Positions 26,832 to 34,736 of a stretch of 64,000 nt of DNA are shown piece by piece. The stretch is taken from positions 2,790,001-2,854,000 of the forward strand of contig NC_017941.2 in assembly GCF_000306765.2 (NCBI RefSeq), in the 5' to 3' direction. How positions within the stretch are numbered: position 1 is the stretch's first letter; each line of letters begins with the position of its first letter. This DNA comes from Haloferax mediterranei ATCC 33500 (lineage in GTDB: Archaea; Halobacteriota; Halobacteria; Halobacteriales; Haloferacaceae). Made by a program: the position numbers and the translations under genes. The notes under the pieces were generated by a model. The model saw only the letters and a list, made by a program, of their open reading frames with translations. It ran no database searches and was not told where the DNA came from.

Positions 26832-26883
26832 TTAGGCTAACCTAAGTGGATAAACAATTTTCGGATTTTAGGGAGTCCTAAAA
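26832..26883 (-). promoter_or_regulatory. Pair of DtxR-type iron boxes before the minus-strand iron operon
   Basis: TTAGGCTAACCTAA at 26832-26845 and TTTTAGGGAGTCCTAAAA at 26866-26883. Both have TTAGG and CCTAA arms with a 4-base centre. Between them the minus strand reads TTGTTTATCC, a TATA candidate, so the boxes flank the core promoter. Centre-to-centre spacing is about 36 bases, the same as in the pair at 18667-18718. Confidence 0.85.
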
Positions 26884-27001
26884 ACGTGATAGACCAGTCC
26901 GATGACCACCGCAAAACGAAGGCAGCAGGTCGTTGTAGACGAATCCCATAGAATGAGAATGTGACACATTATCAAATGGGTGAGTGACGTATTTTTCTAC
27001 T

Positions 27002-27613
27002 ATGGCCAGTACCACCGGAGAGGGCAGTGAACCCGCCTTTTGGGACCCGAGCCACTGTACTGGTACGCCCTACTGTCCGCCACGCTGCCCACGCTTCATC
27101 GACGCGCAGGGAACAGGACTCGTCATCAGGCCGTACGAGCCAACCGACTGGGAGGCACTCAACGAGATGTACTGCGACTACGCCAGAGAACACCGGTCGA
27201 TGGGGCTTCCGCCAGTCGACGACGCGCGGGTCGCCGAATGGCTCGAAGGACTAACCGAGCGCGGCCGCAATCTCGTCGCCATCGGTGACGAGAGCGTCGT
27301 CGGCCACGTCACATACGTGCCGCAAGACGACCCCGAGCCAGAAATCGCGGTGTTCGTCCATCAGGAGAGTCACAACCGAGGTATTGGAACCGAACTCTGT
27401 CGACACATCGTCGCCGAGGCCGTAGTCGAAGGCCTCGAAGCGCTTGTACTCCACGTCGCCCCGGAGAACCGACGGGCTATTCACGTCTATCTCGGACTTG
27501 GCTTCGAGGTCGTCCCCTCGGAGAGTACGGATACGAAGATGCGACTCTCGGTCGAGCACGCGAATGTCGTGACTAACCCGACGGCAGCAGACGTTGGCGT
27601 CGGCGGGGACTGA
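27002..27613 (+). CDS. GNAT-family N-acetyltransferase with Cys-rich N-terminus
   Basis: Acetyl-CoA-dependent N-acyltransferase fold, 203 residues from ATG 27002. Residues 36-165 contain the GNAT pattern: LVIRPYEPTDWEALNEMYCDYA, the strand DESVVGHVTYVP, the acetyl-CoA loop HQESHNRGIGTELCRHIV (motif A), and VAPENRRAIHVYLGLGFEVV (motif B). The first 35 residues are unusual for the fold and contain SHCTGTPYCPPRCPRF, three cysteines spaced C-x4-C-x3-C that could hold a metal or sense redox state. The tail after residue 190 is short and acidic. The in-frame GTG at 26984 is less likely. The acceptor substrate is unknown. Confidence 0.88.
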   Translation: MASTTGEGSEPAFWDPSHCTGTPYCPPRCPRFIDAQGTGLVIRPYEPTDWEALNEMYCDYAREHRSMGLPPVDDARVAEWLEGLTERGRNLVAIGDESVVGHVTYVPQDDPEPEIAVFVHQESHNRGIGTELCRHIVAEAVVEGLEALVLHVAPENRRAIHVYLGLGFEVVPSESTDTKMRLSVEHANVVTNPTAADVGVGGD

Positions 27614-27658
27614 CCCCGAGACGCGGAACGACTCGTTCCCGAACCGGAGCGAGTCGGA

Positions 27659-28018
27659 TTATTCGGGTGCGATGATTGACTGCTCGTCGTCTGCATGACT
27701 GAGTGCTACATCGTGTCGCGTGTGACGGGCATGTGTTCGCGCCCAGCGCCGAGCGGGCGTCTCGGAGAGGAACTGCTCACCGTCCGGACACTGGCGACAA
27801 CTGACGACCCACGGGGTGACACCGTCCGGAAAATGTCCGGTGTGGCGGTGGTGGTCCAGTGCAAACTGTTCGACCGACTGATTGCCGAGTTGTAATTCGT
27901 CCAACTCGTACGAGAGGTCCCATTCCTCGTTACACCGTGAACAGAAGACAGTCGGCGTGTCATCTATCGGGTCGGTTGGAACCGGTCTTTGGAAGTCGTC
28001 GTCGCTCGGTCGAGACAT
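27659..28018 (-). CDS. Small Cys/His-rich, probably zinc-binding protein
   Basis: A 119-residue soluble protein from ATG 28018; the frame remains open upstream, but without haloarchaeal bias. Two Cys pairs, FCSRCNEEW (near residue 29) and SCRQCPDGE (near 80), lie either side of FALDHHRHTGHFP. The last third contains RRWARTHARHTRHD. The arrangement CxxC - HHxHxxH - CxxC suits a zinc site, and similar small proteins are common in haloarchaea with no assigned role. It ends 45 bases from the end of the convergent GNAT gene. Confidence 0.7.
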   Translation of the reverse strand: MSRPSDDDFQRPVPTDPIDDTPTVFCSRCNEEWDLSYELDELQLGNQSVEQFALDHHRHTGHFPDGVTPWVVSCRQCPDGEQFLSETPARRWARTHARHTRHDVALSHADDEQSIIAPE

Positions 28019-28360
28019 AGTCAGGCTTTGGTGTCGAACCTCTTGTACGTGTACCCTGGATGTGAGACACACCCAACCAAGGGTCGTGGTGTGGTGACAA
28101 TCACCGTCAGCGACACTCAACCACCGTGTCACCGCTGCCACACGCGGCGAAGACACCTCGGCCGCAGAGAGGTGCATCGCGCCGACCGAGACGGTCTCGC
28201 ACACGAAATCCGCACTGACAATCTGGAGATTGAGCGCGTCGATAAACAGGACGCCGACCTCGAACCCGGCCGGATGTTCGAGCACACTCAGTCCGTCTCG
28301 GGGGGTGCTCGAAAGGAGGTCCCAGTTGTGGATGGATTGCTACAGATTCGCTGTCGGGCT
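28019..28360. other. Gap without a supported gene
   Basis: About 340 bases between the start of the Cys/His protein gene and the end of the alpha/beta hydrolase gene. Open frames cross it on both strands but show neither haloarchaeal composition nor a recognisable start. It should contain the promoter of the gene at 28018. I see no RNA gene or clear repeat. Confidence 0.4.
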
Positions 28361-29272
28361 TCAGATGCGCTGTTGGAAGTCGTAGACCGAGTCGTACAAC
28401 GCCTGTCTGTGCGGACCGTGCATCATAAAGTGGGTGCCACCGCCGATTTCGAGATACTGAGTCTCGTCGCCGCCGAGTTCGTCGTACAGCGTGAGCGCGT
28501 CGTCCCGGCGTGCGACTGGGTCGGCGCTGCCGCGGACGACGAGCGTCGGAACCTCGATAACCCCCGCGTCGTACACCGGGTTTCCGTTACACCCGGCTCG
28601 AACGTCGGCCAGTGCCCCCGTCTGCGCGATGTACGCGTCTTCTCCCTCGACGCCCTGATTCGAGGCGACCTGTGTTTCCCAGACTGCCTCGAACAGGGGT
28701 GTCGTCTCTTCCATCCCCTGTCGTTTCATCACCGTCGATTTCTCCTCTTTGTAGTACGCGTCGAGGTCGGGTTCGAGACCGAGTCCGGCAAGCCCCTCTT
28801 CGAAGTCGTACGGTGGAACGTACACGGGCGCACACAGGACGAGCGATTCGAGTTCGGGGGCCGACTCCGTAACGAACGTGCCGCCGGTCATCGTCCCCCA
28901 CGAGATACCGACGAGGTGGACCGCGCCGAATCGTTCGCGGACGAACTCGTAGGCCGCTTCGACATCCATCGCCGCGTCGCTCGCTCGAACCGGCGGCCCG
29001 TGTTCCTCGGGAGGGACCCGCATTTCCGGTGGTCGCTCACTTTCGCCGTAGCCACGGATGTCGACCGCGAAAACGGCCTGTCCGTGCTCGGCCGCACGAT
29101 GCAACCACGAGTACGAATCGTCGTCCGGGACGGGTGGCGCAAGAAGCGCCTGTGACGAGGTCATACCCCCGTGAAGGAACAGTACGGCTTCGTCCGCACC
29201 CTCTGGAGTACGCTCCCAGACTCGAAGTCGGGTCCCATCTGCTGATGGCACGGCGTGTGCTACCAAATTCAT
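28361..29272 (-). CDS. Alpha/beta hydrolase
   Basis: Serine hydrolase of 303 residues with the canonical fold. The oxyanion strand is VLFLHGGMTSS (HGG at 34-36). The nucleophile elbow GISWG has S124, the acid is probably the aspartate in VVRGSADPVAR, and the base is the histidine in GGGTHFMMHGPH. A cap-domain insertion lies between about 150 and 225. There is no signal peptide, so it acts in the cytoplasm on an ester, thioester or lactone. It lies 95 bases downstream of the acyl-CoA synthetase and follows the branched-chain-type importer on the same strand. A hydrolytic step on an imported aromatic or branched compound would fit, but this is inference. Confidence 0.88.
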   Translation of the reverse strand: MNLVAHAVPSADGTRLRVWERTPEGADEAVLFLHGGMTSSQALLAPPVPDDDSYSWLHRAAEHGQAVFAVDIRGYGESERPPEMRVPPEEHGPPVRASDAAMDVEAAYEFVRERFGAVHLVGISWGTMTGGTFVTESAPELESLVLCAPVYVPPYDFEEGLAGLGLEPDLDAYYKEEKSTVMKRQGMEETTPLFEAVWETQVASNQGVEGEDAYIAQTGALADVRAGCNGNPVYDAGVIEVPTLVVRGSADPVARRDDALTLYDELGGDETQYLEIGGGTHFMMHGPHRQALYDSVYDFQQRI

Positions 29273-29310
29273 ATGTTACTATTTGAACACTTATCAAATA
29301 AGAGATGGGG

Positions 29311-29325
29311 TCATATGTGAACCAC
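29311..29325. promoter_or_regulatory. Motif shared by the hydrolase and acyl-CoA synthetase upstream regions (copy 1)
   Basis: TCATATGTGAACCAC about 40 bases upstream of the hydrolase start. The inverted form GTGGTTCATATATAAAC occurs before the acyl-CoA synthetase at 31034-31050. The shared core is GTGGTTCA-(CAT or TAT)-AT. It is a possible common regulator site. Confidence 0.3.
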
Positions 29326-29367
29326 AGCGTCGCATCTATCCACCAATCTTAGCCTTCATCGACCGAC

Positions 29368-30999
29368 TCATCCCTCACCGACCATCCGGTCTTCGGCCTG
29401 CCATTCGCGCTTTCGGAGTTCGAACTTCTGGATTTTTCCAGTCGCCGTCGTGGGCAACGATTCGACGAACTCGACTTCTTTGACCACTTTGTAGCCGGCG
29501 AGCGACTCGCGCATGAACGACTCCAATTCGGTTTCGGTGACGCCGGGGTTCTGTGCATCGCCGGTGGTCGGAAGGACGAACGCCTTCGGTGACTCGCCCC
29601 ACCTTTCGCTCGGTGTCGGGACGATTGCGACTTCCGAGACGGCCGGGTGGTCGTGCAGAACGTCTTCGAGTTCGAGACTGGAGATGTTCTCGCCGCCGGA
29701 GATGATGATGTCCTTCTTGCGGTCTTGAATCGTGAGGAAGCCCCGTTCGTCGACCGTTGCGAGGTCGCCCGTATGGAACCACCCCTTGATACGGTCGTTG
29801 AAGGCTTTCTCCGTCTCTTTGGGCTTGTCCCAATACGCTTCGAGAATCTGGTTGCCGCGAACGACAACCTCGCCGATGGACTCCCCATCGCGGGGCACCA
29901 TCTCGCCGTCTTCGTCGACGACCGCGACTTCACACCCCATGAAACCGATTCCCGTCTTCTTCTTGATGGCGAACCGAGAGTCGCTGTCGTCGTCGTAGAA
30001 GCGACGGAAGTCGGACGACACGATGAGCGGTCCCGTCTCGGTGAGACCGTACATCTGCTTGAAGTGCCACCCGAACTCGTCTTCGAGCGTCCGTATCGTC
30101 GCCTCCGGCGGGGCGGCACCACCGGATGCGATACGTAGTGGGTTGTCGCCGAGCGTCTCCGGTTCGTGTTCTCGGTAGTAGTCGACGAGCATGTTCATCA
30201 CCGTCGGCGCGGCACAGAGGTACGAAACGTCCGCTTCGACGATTGTCTCGAAGATATCGGCAGGGCCGACACCGCGGGTACAGACGTGAGTCGCACCCAT
30301 TCCCGTAAGAGAGAAGATATGCCCCCACCCGTTCGCGTGGAACATCGGAAGCGTCCAGAGGTACACGTCGTCGTCGCGAATCTCCTGATGGGCGACGGAG
30401 GTGTAGGTGTGGATGGCCTCCGCCCGGTGTGACATCACCACGCCCTTCGGGTTCCCCGTCGTCCCTGAGGTGTAGTTGATGGCCGCGATATCGGCTTCGT
30501 CCATACTTGGTCGGTCGTACGTGTCCGGGTCGGTGTCGGCGACGACCGTGTCGAAATCCTCCCACGCGCCCGCCGTCGAAGCGCCTGCGACCGCGTCGGC
30601 GTCGGTGGTGACGAACACCTCGGTCGGAATCTCGTCGCGGATGGCGTCTATCTTCTCTGTGTACTCGTAGTCGGCGACGATGGCTTTTGCTCCGCAATCG
30701 TTGACAATGTAGTCGAGTTCGTTCGGCGTCAGTCGGTAGTTCAATGGGGTGTGAACCGCCCCGATTTGAAGCGTCGCATACGCCGATTCGAGGTGGTACC
30801 GCGTGTTGGGGTCGATGACCGCGACGCGGTCCCCCTTCTCGACACCACGGGTTTGCAACGCCGCAGCGAGTCGGTCGACTCGGTCACCGAGTTCGTCGTA
30901 CGTTACTCGGTCTCCGGCAGTCGTCACCACGGCGTCCATCTCACCGTAGTACCTCCGTGCCCGGTCGAGGAACTCGGTTGCAAGTAGTTCTCTGTGCAT
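29368..30999 (-). CDS. Acyl-CoA synthetase (AMP-forming, ANL superfamily)
   Basis: Activates a carboxylic acid to its CoA thioester via an acyl-adenylate; cytoplasmic. The length of 543 residues is normal. The P-loop YTSGTTGNPKGV (near 175) is intact. The MFHANGWG motif (near 223), typical of the medium-chain/AAE-type branch, is followed by YGLTETGP, the GWFHTGDLATVDERGFL hinge region, KDIIISGGENIS and the catalytic lysine in TATGKIQKFELR near the end. Its nearest characterised relatives would be medium-chain or methylmercaptopropionate-type ligases, but the substrate cannot be read directly. It lies downstream of livF on the same strand, with a 146-base gap containing its own TATA-like TTTATATATG. 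Confidence 0.93.
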   Translation of the reverse strand: MHRELLATEFLDRARRYYGEMDAVVTTAGDRVTYDELGDRVDRLAAALQTRGVEKGDRVAVIDPNTRYHLESAYATLQIGAVHTPLNYRLTPNELDYIVNDCGAKAIVADYEYTEKIDAIRDEIPTEVFVTTDADAVAGASTAGAWEDFDTVVADTDPDTYDRPSMDEADIAAINYTSGTTGNPKGVVMSHRAEAIHTYTSVAHQEIRDDDVYLWTLPMFHANGWGHIFSLTGMGATHVCTRGVGPADIFETIVEADVSYLCAAPTVMNMLVDYYREHEPETLGDNPLRIASGGAAPPEATIRTLEDEFGWHFKQMYGLTETGPLIVSSDFRRFYDDDSDSRFAIKKKTGIGFMGCEVAVVDEDGEMVPRDGESIGEVVVRGNQILEAYWDKPKETEKAFNDRIKGWFHTGDLATVDERGFLTIQDRKKDIIISGGENISSLELEDVLHDHPAVSEVAIVPTPSERWGESPKAFVLPTTGDAQNPGVTETELESFMRESLAGYKVVKEVEFVESLPTTATGKIQKFELRKREWQAEDRMVGEG

Positions 31000-31033
31000 A
31001 GGTATAGCATGACAATATCGGACGGAAAGTGAC

Positions 31034-31050
31034 GTGGTTCATATATAAAC
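31034..31050. promoter_or_regulatory. Motif shared with the hydrolase upstream region (copy 2), including a TATA box
   Basis: GTGGTTCATATATAAAC on the plus strand. Read on the minus strand, GTTTATATATGAACCAC places a TATA element about 45 bases before the acyl-CoA synthetase ATG at 30999, implying a short leader. Any regulator bound to the GTGGTTCA half would touch the core promoter. Confidence 0.35.
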
Positions 31051-31145
31051 AGACGGGGAAGACACGTGTTCGCCACGCTCGGCGTCACCAGCGCGTGCGT
31101 CACTGGGTTAGAAGGCACCGGCCTTCGGTGTCTCTCAGTCCGTGC

Positions 31146-31871
31146 CTACATCCCGCTTCCCTGCATTAATTTCTGAATCTCCGGCTCTTCGACGAGTTCG
31201 TTCGGGTCACCGCTGGCGACGATTTCGCCACGCTCGATGACGTAGATTCGGTCGACGACATCGGGGACGTGGGTCGCGTTCGACTCGGCAACCAAGACCG
31301 CGATGCCGAGGTCGTTGATGGCCGTAATATGTTGCTTGAGGTTCGAGACAACTACGGGTGCGAGTCCTTCCAGCGGTTCGTCGAGGAGCAACAGGTCGGG
31401 CTGGAGCGCGAGCGCTCTCCCGACCGCAGTCATCTTCGCTTGCCCGCCACTCAGGTTCTCGACGTTCGCTTCACGGCGCTCTTCGAGTTCCGGGAACACC
31501 TCGTAGACATCGTCTACGACGGCGTCTTCGTCCTCGATTCCTCGCTCGTCGCCGAGCGACCAGATGGGCAATCGAAGGTTCTCGTCGACGGTCATCCCCG
31601 TGAACAGTTTGCGGTCTTCGGGTTGGTAGCCGAGTCCGCGGCCGGGGATACGGTCGGCTGGCAAGTCGGTCAACTCCTCGTCACGGAAGCGAATCGAGCC
31701 ACCGGTCACGTCTGCGAGACCCATGATGCTCCTGAATGTCGTCGTCTTCCCAGCGCCGTTGCGACCGACGAGACCGACGGCCTCGCCTTCGCCGACCGTG
31801 AGCGACACGTCGTGCGTGACATCGAACCCGGCGACTGAGGCGTCGACGCCGGTCAGTTCGAGGAGCGTCAT
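31146..31871 (-). CDS. livF: Branched-chain-type ABC ATPase LivF
   Basis: One of two ATPases of a HAAT-family importer. The 241 residues carry Walker A GRNGAGKTT (near 36), the LivF-type Q-loop region ADRIPGRGLGYQPEDRKLFTGMTVDENL, signature LSGGQAKM, Walker B PDLLLLDEPLEGLAP and a C-terminus ending KLMQGSGM. The switch position reads AESN rather than the usual histidine, as is common in LivF. It is the fifth and last liv gene, overlapping livG by four bases. Substrate class (branched amino acids, aromatic acids or others) is not fixed by the ATPase. Confidence 0.93.
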   Translation of the reverse strand: MTLLELTGVDASVAGFDVTHDVSLTVGEGEAVGLVGRNGAGKTTTFRSIMGLADVTGGSIRFRDEELTDLPADRIPGRGLGYQPEDRKLFTGMTVDENLRLPIWSLGDERGIEDEDAVVDDVYEVFPELEERREANVENLSGGQAKMTAVGRALALQPDLLLLDEPLEGLAPVVVSNLKQHITAINDLGIAVLVAESNATHVPDVVDRIYVIERGEIVASGDPNELVEEPEIQKLMQGSGM

Positions 31872-32617
31872 GCTTCCACCCCCAAGAGTAAGCGACGGAG
31901 TTCGTCGTCCGTCTCAAGGATAGCTGGTGGTCCTTCGCCGTGGATACCGCCCTGATGGAGCGCGACGACTCGGTCGGCATACTCGGTGACGATATCCATG
32001 TCGTGTTCGATTGTGACCGTCGTGACGCCTTCTTCGCGGCTCACCTCGGCAATCGTGTCGATGACGTACTCCTTTTCTCGCGTCGAGACTCCCGCGGTGG
32101 GTTCGTCGAGAAGGAGATACTCCGGGTCGAGACCGAACGACATTGCAACGTCGAGGAGTTTACGCGTCCCGTGCGCGAGCTCTTCTGCGACCGTGTCGGC
32201 GTGTTCGGCGAGTCCGAAGTTGTCGATGAGTCCGTCGACAGTCGACTCGACCCCGTCGTGTTCGTCTTTGAGGCTGAACATGCTTCGCGTGAGCCGTTGC
32301 TTCGAGAGGACCGCCGTCCGCACGTTCTCGCGGACGGTCATCTCCTCGAAAAGTTTCACGACCTGAAAGCTCCGCACGAGTCCCGCGTGAACGCGCTCGT
32401 CTGGAGAGAGTTGTGTCACGTCCTCTTCGTCGAGAAGCACGCGCCCAGAATCCGGTTCGAGGTGTCCAGTCAGGAGGTTGATGAGTGTCGTCTTTCCGGC
32501 CCCGTTGGGACCGACGATAAACACCATCTCGCCCTCCGTCCTCCCGAACTCGACGGTTACATCGTCGGTGGCGCGGACGCTGCCGAACGACTTCTGGAGA
32601 GAATCCGCGCGGAGCAT
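31868..32617 (-). CDS. livG: Branched-chain-type ABC ATPase LivG
   Basis: Second ATPase of the importer, 249 residues from ATG 32617. The open frame continues 57 codons further upstream inside livM, but homology starts with MLRADSLQKSFGSVRATDDV. Walker A is GPNGAGKTT. The LivG-type loop GLVRSFQVVKLFEEMTVRENV precedes a helical insert, then a signature region with HGTRKLLDVAMSFG and Walker B YLLLDEPTAGVS. The signature LSGGQ is replaced by LAHGTRK, the usual LivG variant. The switch histidine is in TIEHDMDIV. The start lies one base from the livM stop. Confidence 0.93.
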   Translation of the reverse strand: MLRADSLQKSFGSVRATDDVTVEFGRTEGEMVFIVGPNGAGKTTLINLLTGHLEPDSGRVLLDEEDVTQLSPDERVHAGLVRSFQVVKLFEEMTVRENVRTAVLSKQRLTRSMFSLKDEHDGVESTVDGLIDNFGLAEHADTVAEELAHGTRKLLDVAMSFGLDPEYLLLDEPTAGVSTREKEYVIDTIAEVSREEGVTTVTIEHDMDIVTEYADRVVALHQGGIHGEGPPAILETDDELRRLLLGVEA

Positions 32618-32618
32618 C

Positions 32619-33782
32619 TTACCGCACCCCCAGCGCGGACCGTACGTCGCTAATCCACTCCCGGACAGACCGGATGAGGCTAGCCAGCCCGTTCGAGACC
32701 CACACTGTGATAACTGTCGGGTCTTCTCGGAAATCTCGACCCGCACCGGACAACAGACCACCAGACCGAAGCGACCCGACGAGTCCACGCGGGAGTCCGA
32801 AGACGATGACGAGCAGCGCGAATCCAGTGAGTGCGTCGAAGTAGGCGGTCACGTCGCGTCCAACGTCCTGCAAGAACACGAGAATGACACCACCCACGAG
32901 CGGGCCCAGTAGGGTCTGGAAGCCGCCGAGAATAGCCATAAACAGGATGTCTCCCGAGCGCAGGAAGTACAACACCGGACCGGGTCTGACGTGCTGTTGG
33001 ACCATCGCGTAGAGCGCGCCCGCGACGCCGCCGTAGATACCCGAGATGACGAACGCGGTCCAGACGTACCGACGGACAGGGATTCCGATAAATTGTGCGC
33101 GGGTTCGGTCCTGTCCGATGGCGTCGAGGGCGTTCCCGAACGGCGACTTCACCAGCCGCCACATCACGAGGAGCGACACCACGAGGATAACGATAGTCAG
33201 GTAGTACAGGACCACTGCGTACGCCTCCGGGTCGAGTGCGAGACCGAAGACGAGTGGTTGGCGCGCCTCGCCGGGGCGAACTGGAAGTCCGTCGCTCGAC
33301 CCGAAGAAGGACTGTCCCTGAACGAGCGCGTACAGGAGTTGCCCGAACGCCAGCGTCAGAAGCGAGAAGTACAGTCCCGTGTGGCGAAGCGAGAGATACC
33401 CGATAATCCCCGCGACGAGCGTCGCTACGACGACCGCAGCGACCAGAAGAACCGTGAACGAACTGACGTCGTACTTCGCCGCGAGCACGGCCGTCGTGTA
33501 CGCACCGGTGCCGAAGAACGCCGCGTGACCGAACGACACCAGTCGCGTGTGGCGAAGGAGGAGATTGAGTCCGACCGCGGCGAGACCAAACAGGAGTCCC
33601 TGGTGGACGACGGTCAGTTGTAGACTCGGCGTCATCAATGCGAGGTCGGGGATGGCAAATGCGAAGAGCAACCCTACGAGCACGAGTACGGCTTGCCGCT
33701 TCGTGAGTTCGAGACCCTTCATCACACGGATGCGTGTCTCTCCATTGTGAGAGACCAGCCCCGGGCGCGACCGTTCAGTCAT
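32619..33782 (-). CDS. livM: Branched-chain-type ABC permease LivM
   Basis: Channel subunit with about ten hydrophobic segments in 387 residues. Family hallmarks are VGLNLLLRHTRLVSFGHAAFFGTGAYTTAVL (residues about 70-100), LSLRHTGLYFSLLTLAFGQLLYALV, and the ATPase-contact stretch FGNALDAIGQDRTRAQFIGIPVRRY, followed by GGFQTLLGPLVGGVILVFLQD. The protein is longer than the usual 320 or so because of an extra N-terminal 20 residues and a C-terminal tail of about 60. The ATG at 33782 is supported by the GAGGTGG Shine-Dalgarno just before it and by an ATGA overlap with livH. Confidence 0.93.
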   Translation of the reverse strand: MTERSRPGLVSHNGETRIRVMKGLELTKRQAVLVLVGLLFAFAIPDLALMTPSLQLTVVHQGLLFGLAAVGLNLLLRHTRLVSFGHAAFFGTGAYTTAVLAAKYDVSSFTVLLVAAVVVATLVAGIIGYLSLRHTGLYFSLLTLAFGQLLYALVQGQSFFGSSDGLPVRPGEARQPLVFGLALDPEAYAVVLYYLTIVILVVSLLVMWRLVKSPFGNALDAIGQDRTRAQFIGIPVRRYVWTAFVISGIYGGVAGALYAMVQQHVRPGPVLYFLRSGDILFMAILGGFQTLLGPLVGGVILVFLQDVGRDVTAYFDALTGFALLVIVFGLPRGLVGSLRSGGLLSGAGRDFREDPTVITVWVSNGLASLIRSVREWISDVRSALGVR

Positions 33783-34717
33783 GCCACCTCACCCCACGTG
33801 CCGAAGAGCCCCTCCGGACGGACGAGCAGGACGATTGCCATGATTGCGAACGGGGCTGCGAGTTCCGCCGGAGGGTACTGCCAGATGGCCCACCGACTCA
33901 GGACGCCGACGAGTAGTGCGGCGACGAAGGCACCGCGGAGGCTTCCAAGTCCCCCGATGACGATGACGACGAACGACAGCACGAGCGGGTTCGCCCCCAT
34001 GTCGAGGCTAGCGAATCGCGGTGGGAGCGCAAGTGCACCGGCGAATCCTGCGAAGAACGCACCGAGTGCGAATACGAGTGTGAACGTTCGACTGGTGTTG
34101 ACACCGATTGCGGTCGCCATCTCACGGTTGATGGCCGTCGCGCGGATGATTCGGCCAGTCTTAGTCCGGTTGAAGAACCAAAACAGGGCCGCGACGGTCA
34201 CCAATCCAAGGAGGATGATGACCACGTTGTAGGTCGGATACGTGAGTCCGACGAGCGACATCAGGGGTATCGAGTTGATACCGCCGTAGGCGTCTTGCAG
34301 TCGGAGCGGCGATGGGCCCCAGATGAACTTGTTCACGTCCTTGATGATGAGGAGTAACGCGAAGGTGAGGACGATTTGATACACCTCGTCGCGCTCGTAA
34401 ATCGGTCGGAAGAACGTCGTTTCGAGGAACACCCCAACTGGAACGAGCACCGCCGCAGTCGCGATTGCTCCGAGGAGCACGATGCCGAGGAACACGAGCT
34501 GTGTCGAAAGCGTCGTGGGCGGGGCGACGAGCCCAGTCAAATACCCGATGATGGAGAATCCGACGTAGGCACCGAGCGCGAACAACTCGCCGTGTGCGAG
34601 GTTTAACACGTCGAGGATGCCGAGGACGATGGTCAGGCCCGAGGCGATGAGGAACAAGACGAACCCGTACTGGATTCCGTGGAGCGTGTGCGTGACGAAG
34701 TTTTCGAGTCCTATCAT
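33779..34717 (-). CDS. livH: Branched-chain-type ABC permease LivH
   Basis: The other channel subunit, 312 residues with about eight hydrophobic segments. It has the LivH pattern GIQYGFVLFLIASGLTIVLGILDVLNLAHGELFALGAYVGF (residues about 14-54), the acidic loop FRPIYERDEVYQIVLTFALLLI, and the contact loop RIIRATAINREMATAIGVNTSRTFTLVFALGA, with FVVIVIGGLGSLRGAF near the end. It ends in an ATGA overlap with livM and begins 19 bases after livK. Confidence 0.93.
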   Translation of the reverse strand: MIGLENFVTHTLHGIQYGFVLFLIASGLTIVLGILDVLNLAHGELFALGAYVGFSIIGYLTGLVAPPTTLSTQLVFLGIVLLGAIATAAVLVPVGVFLETTFFRPIYERDEVYQIVLTFALLLIIKDVNKFIWGPSPLRLQDAYGGINSIPLMSLVGLTYPTYNVVIILLGLVTVAALFWFFNRTKTGRIIRATAINREMATAIGVNTSRTFTLVFALGAFFAGFAGALALPPRFASLDMGANPLVLSFVVIVIGGLGSLRGAFVAALLVGVLSRWAIWQYPPAELAAPFAIMAIVLLVRPEGLFGTWGEVA

Positions 34718-34736
34718 AGTGTCAAAATCGGGTGCG

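Noticed and set aside
27989-29155. Plus-strand open frame of 388 codons opposite the hydrolase
   Set aside because: It is a mirror of the hydrolase gene and runs through the gap. The minus strand has the complete HGG, GISWG and His motifs.
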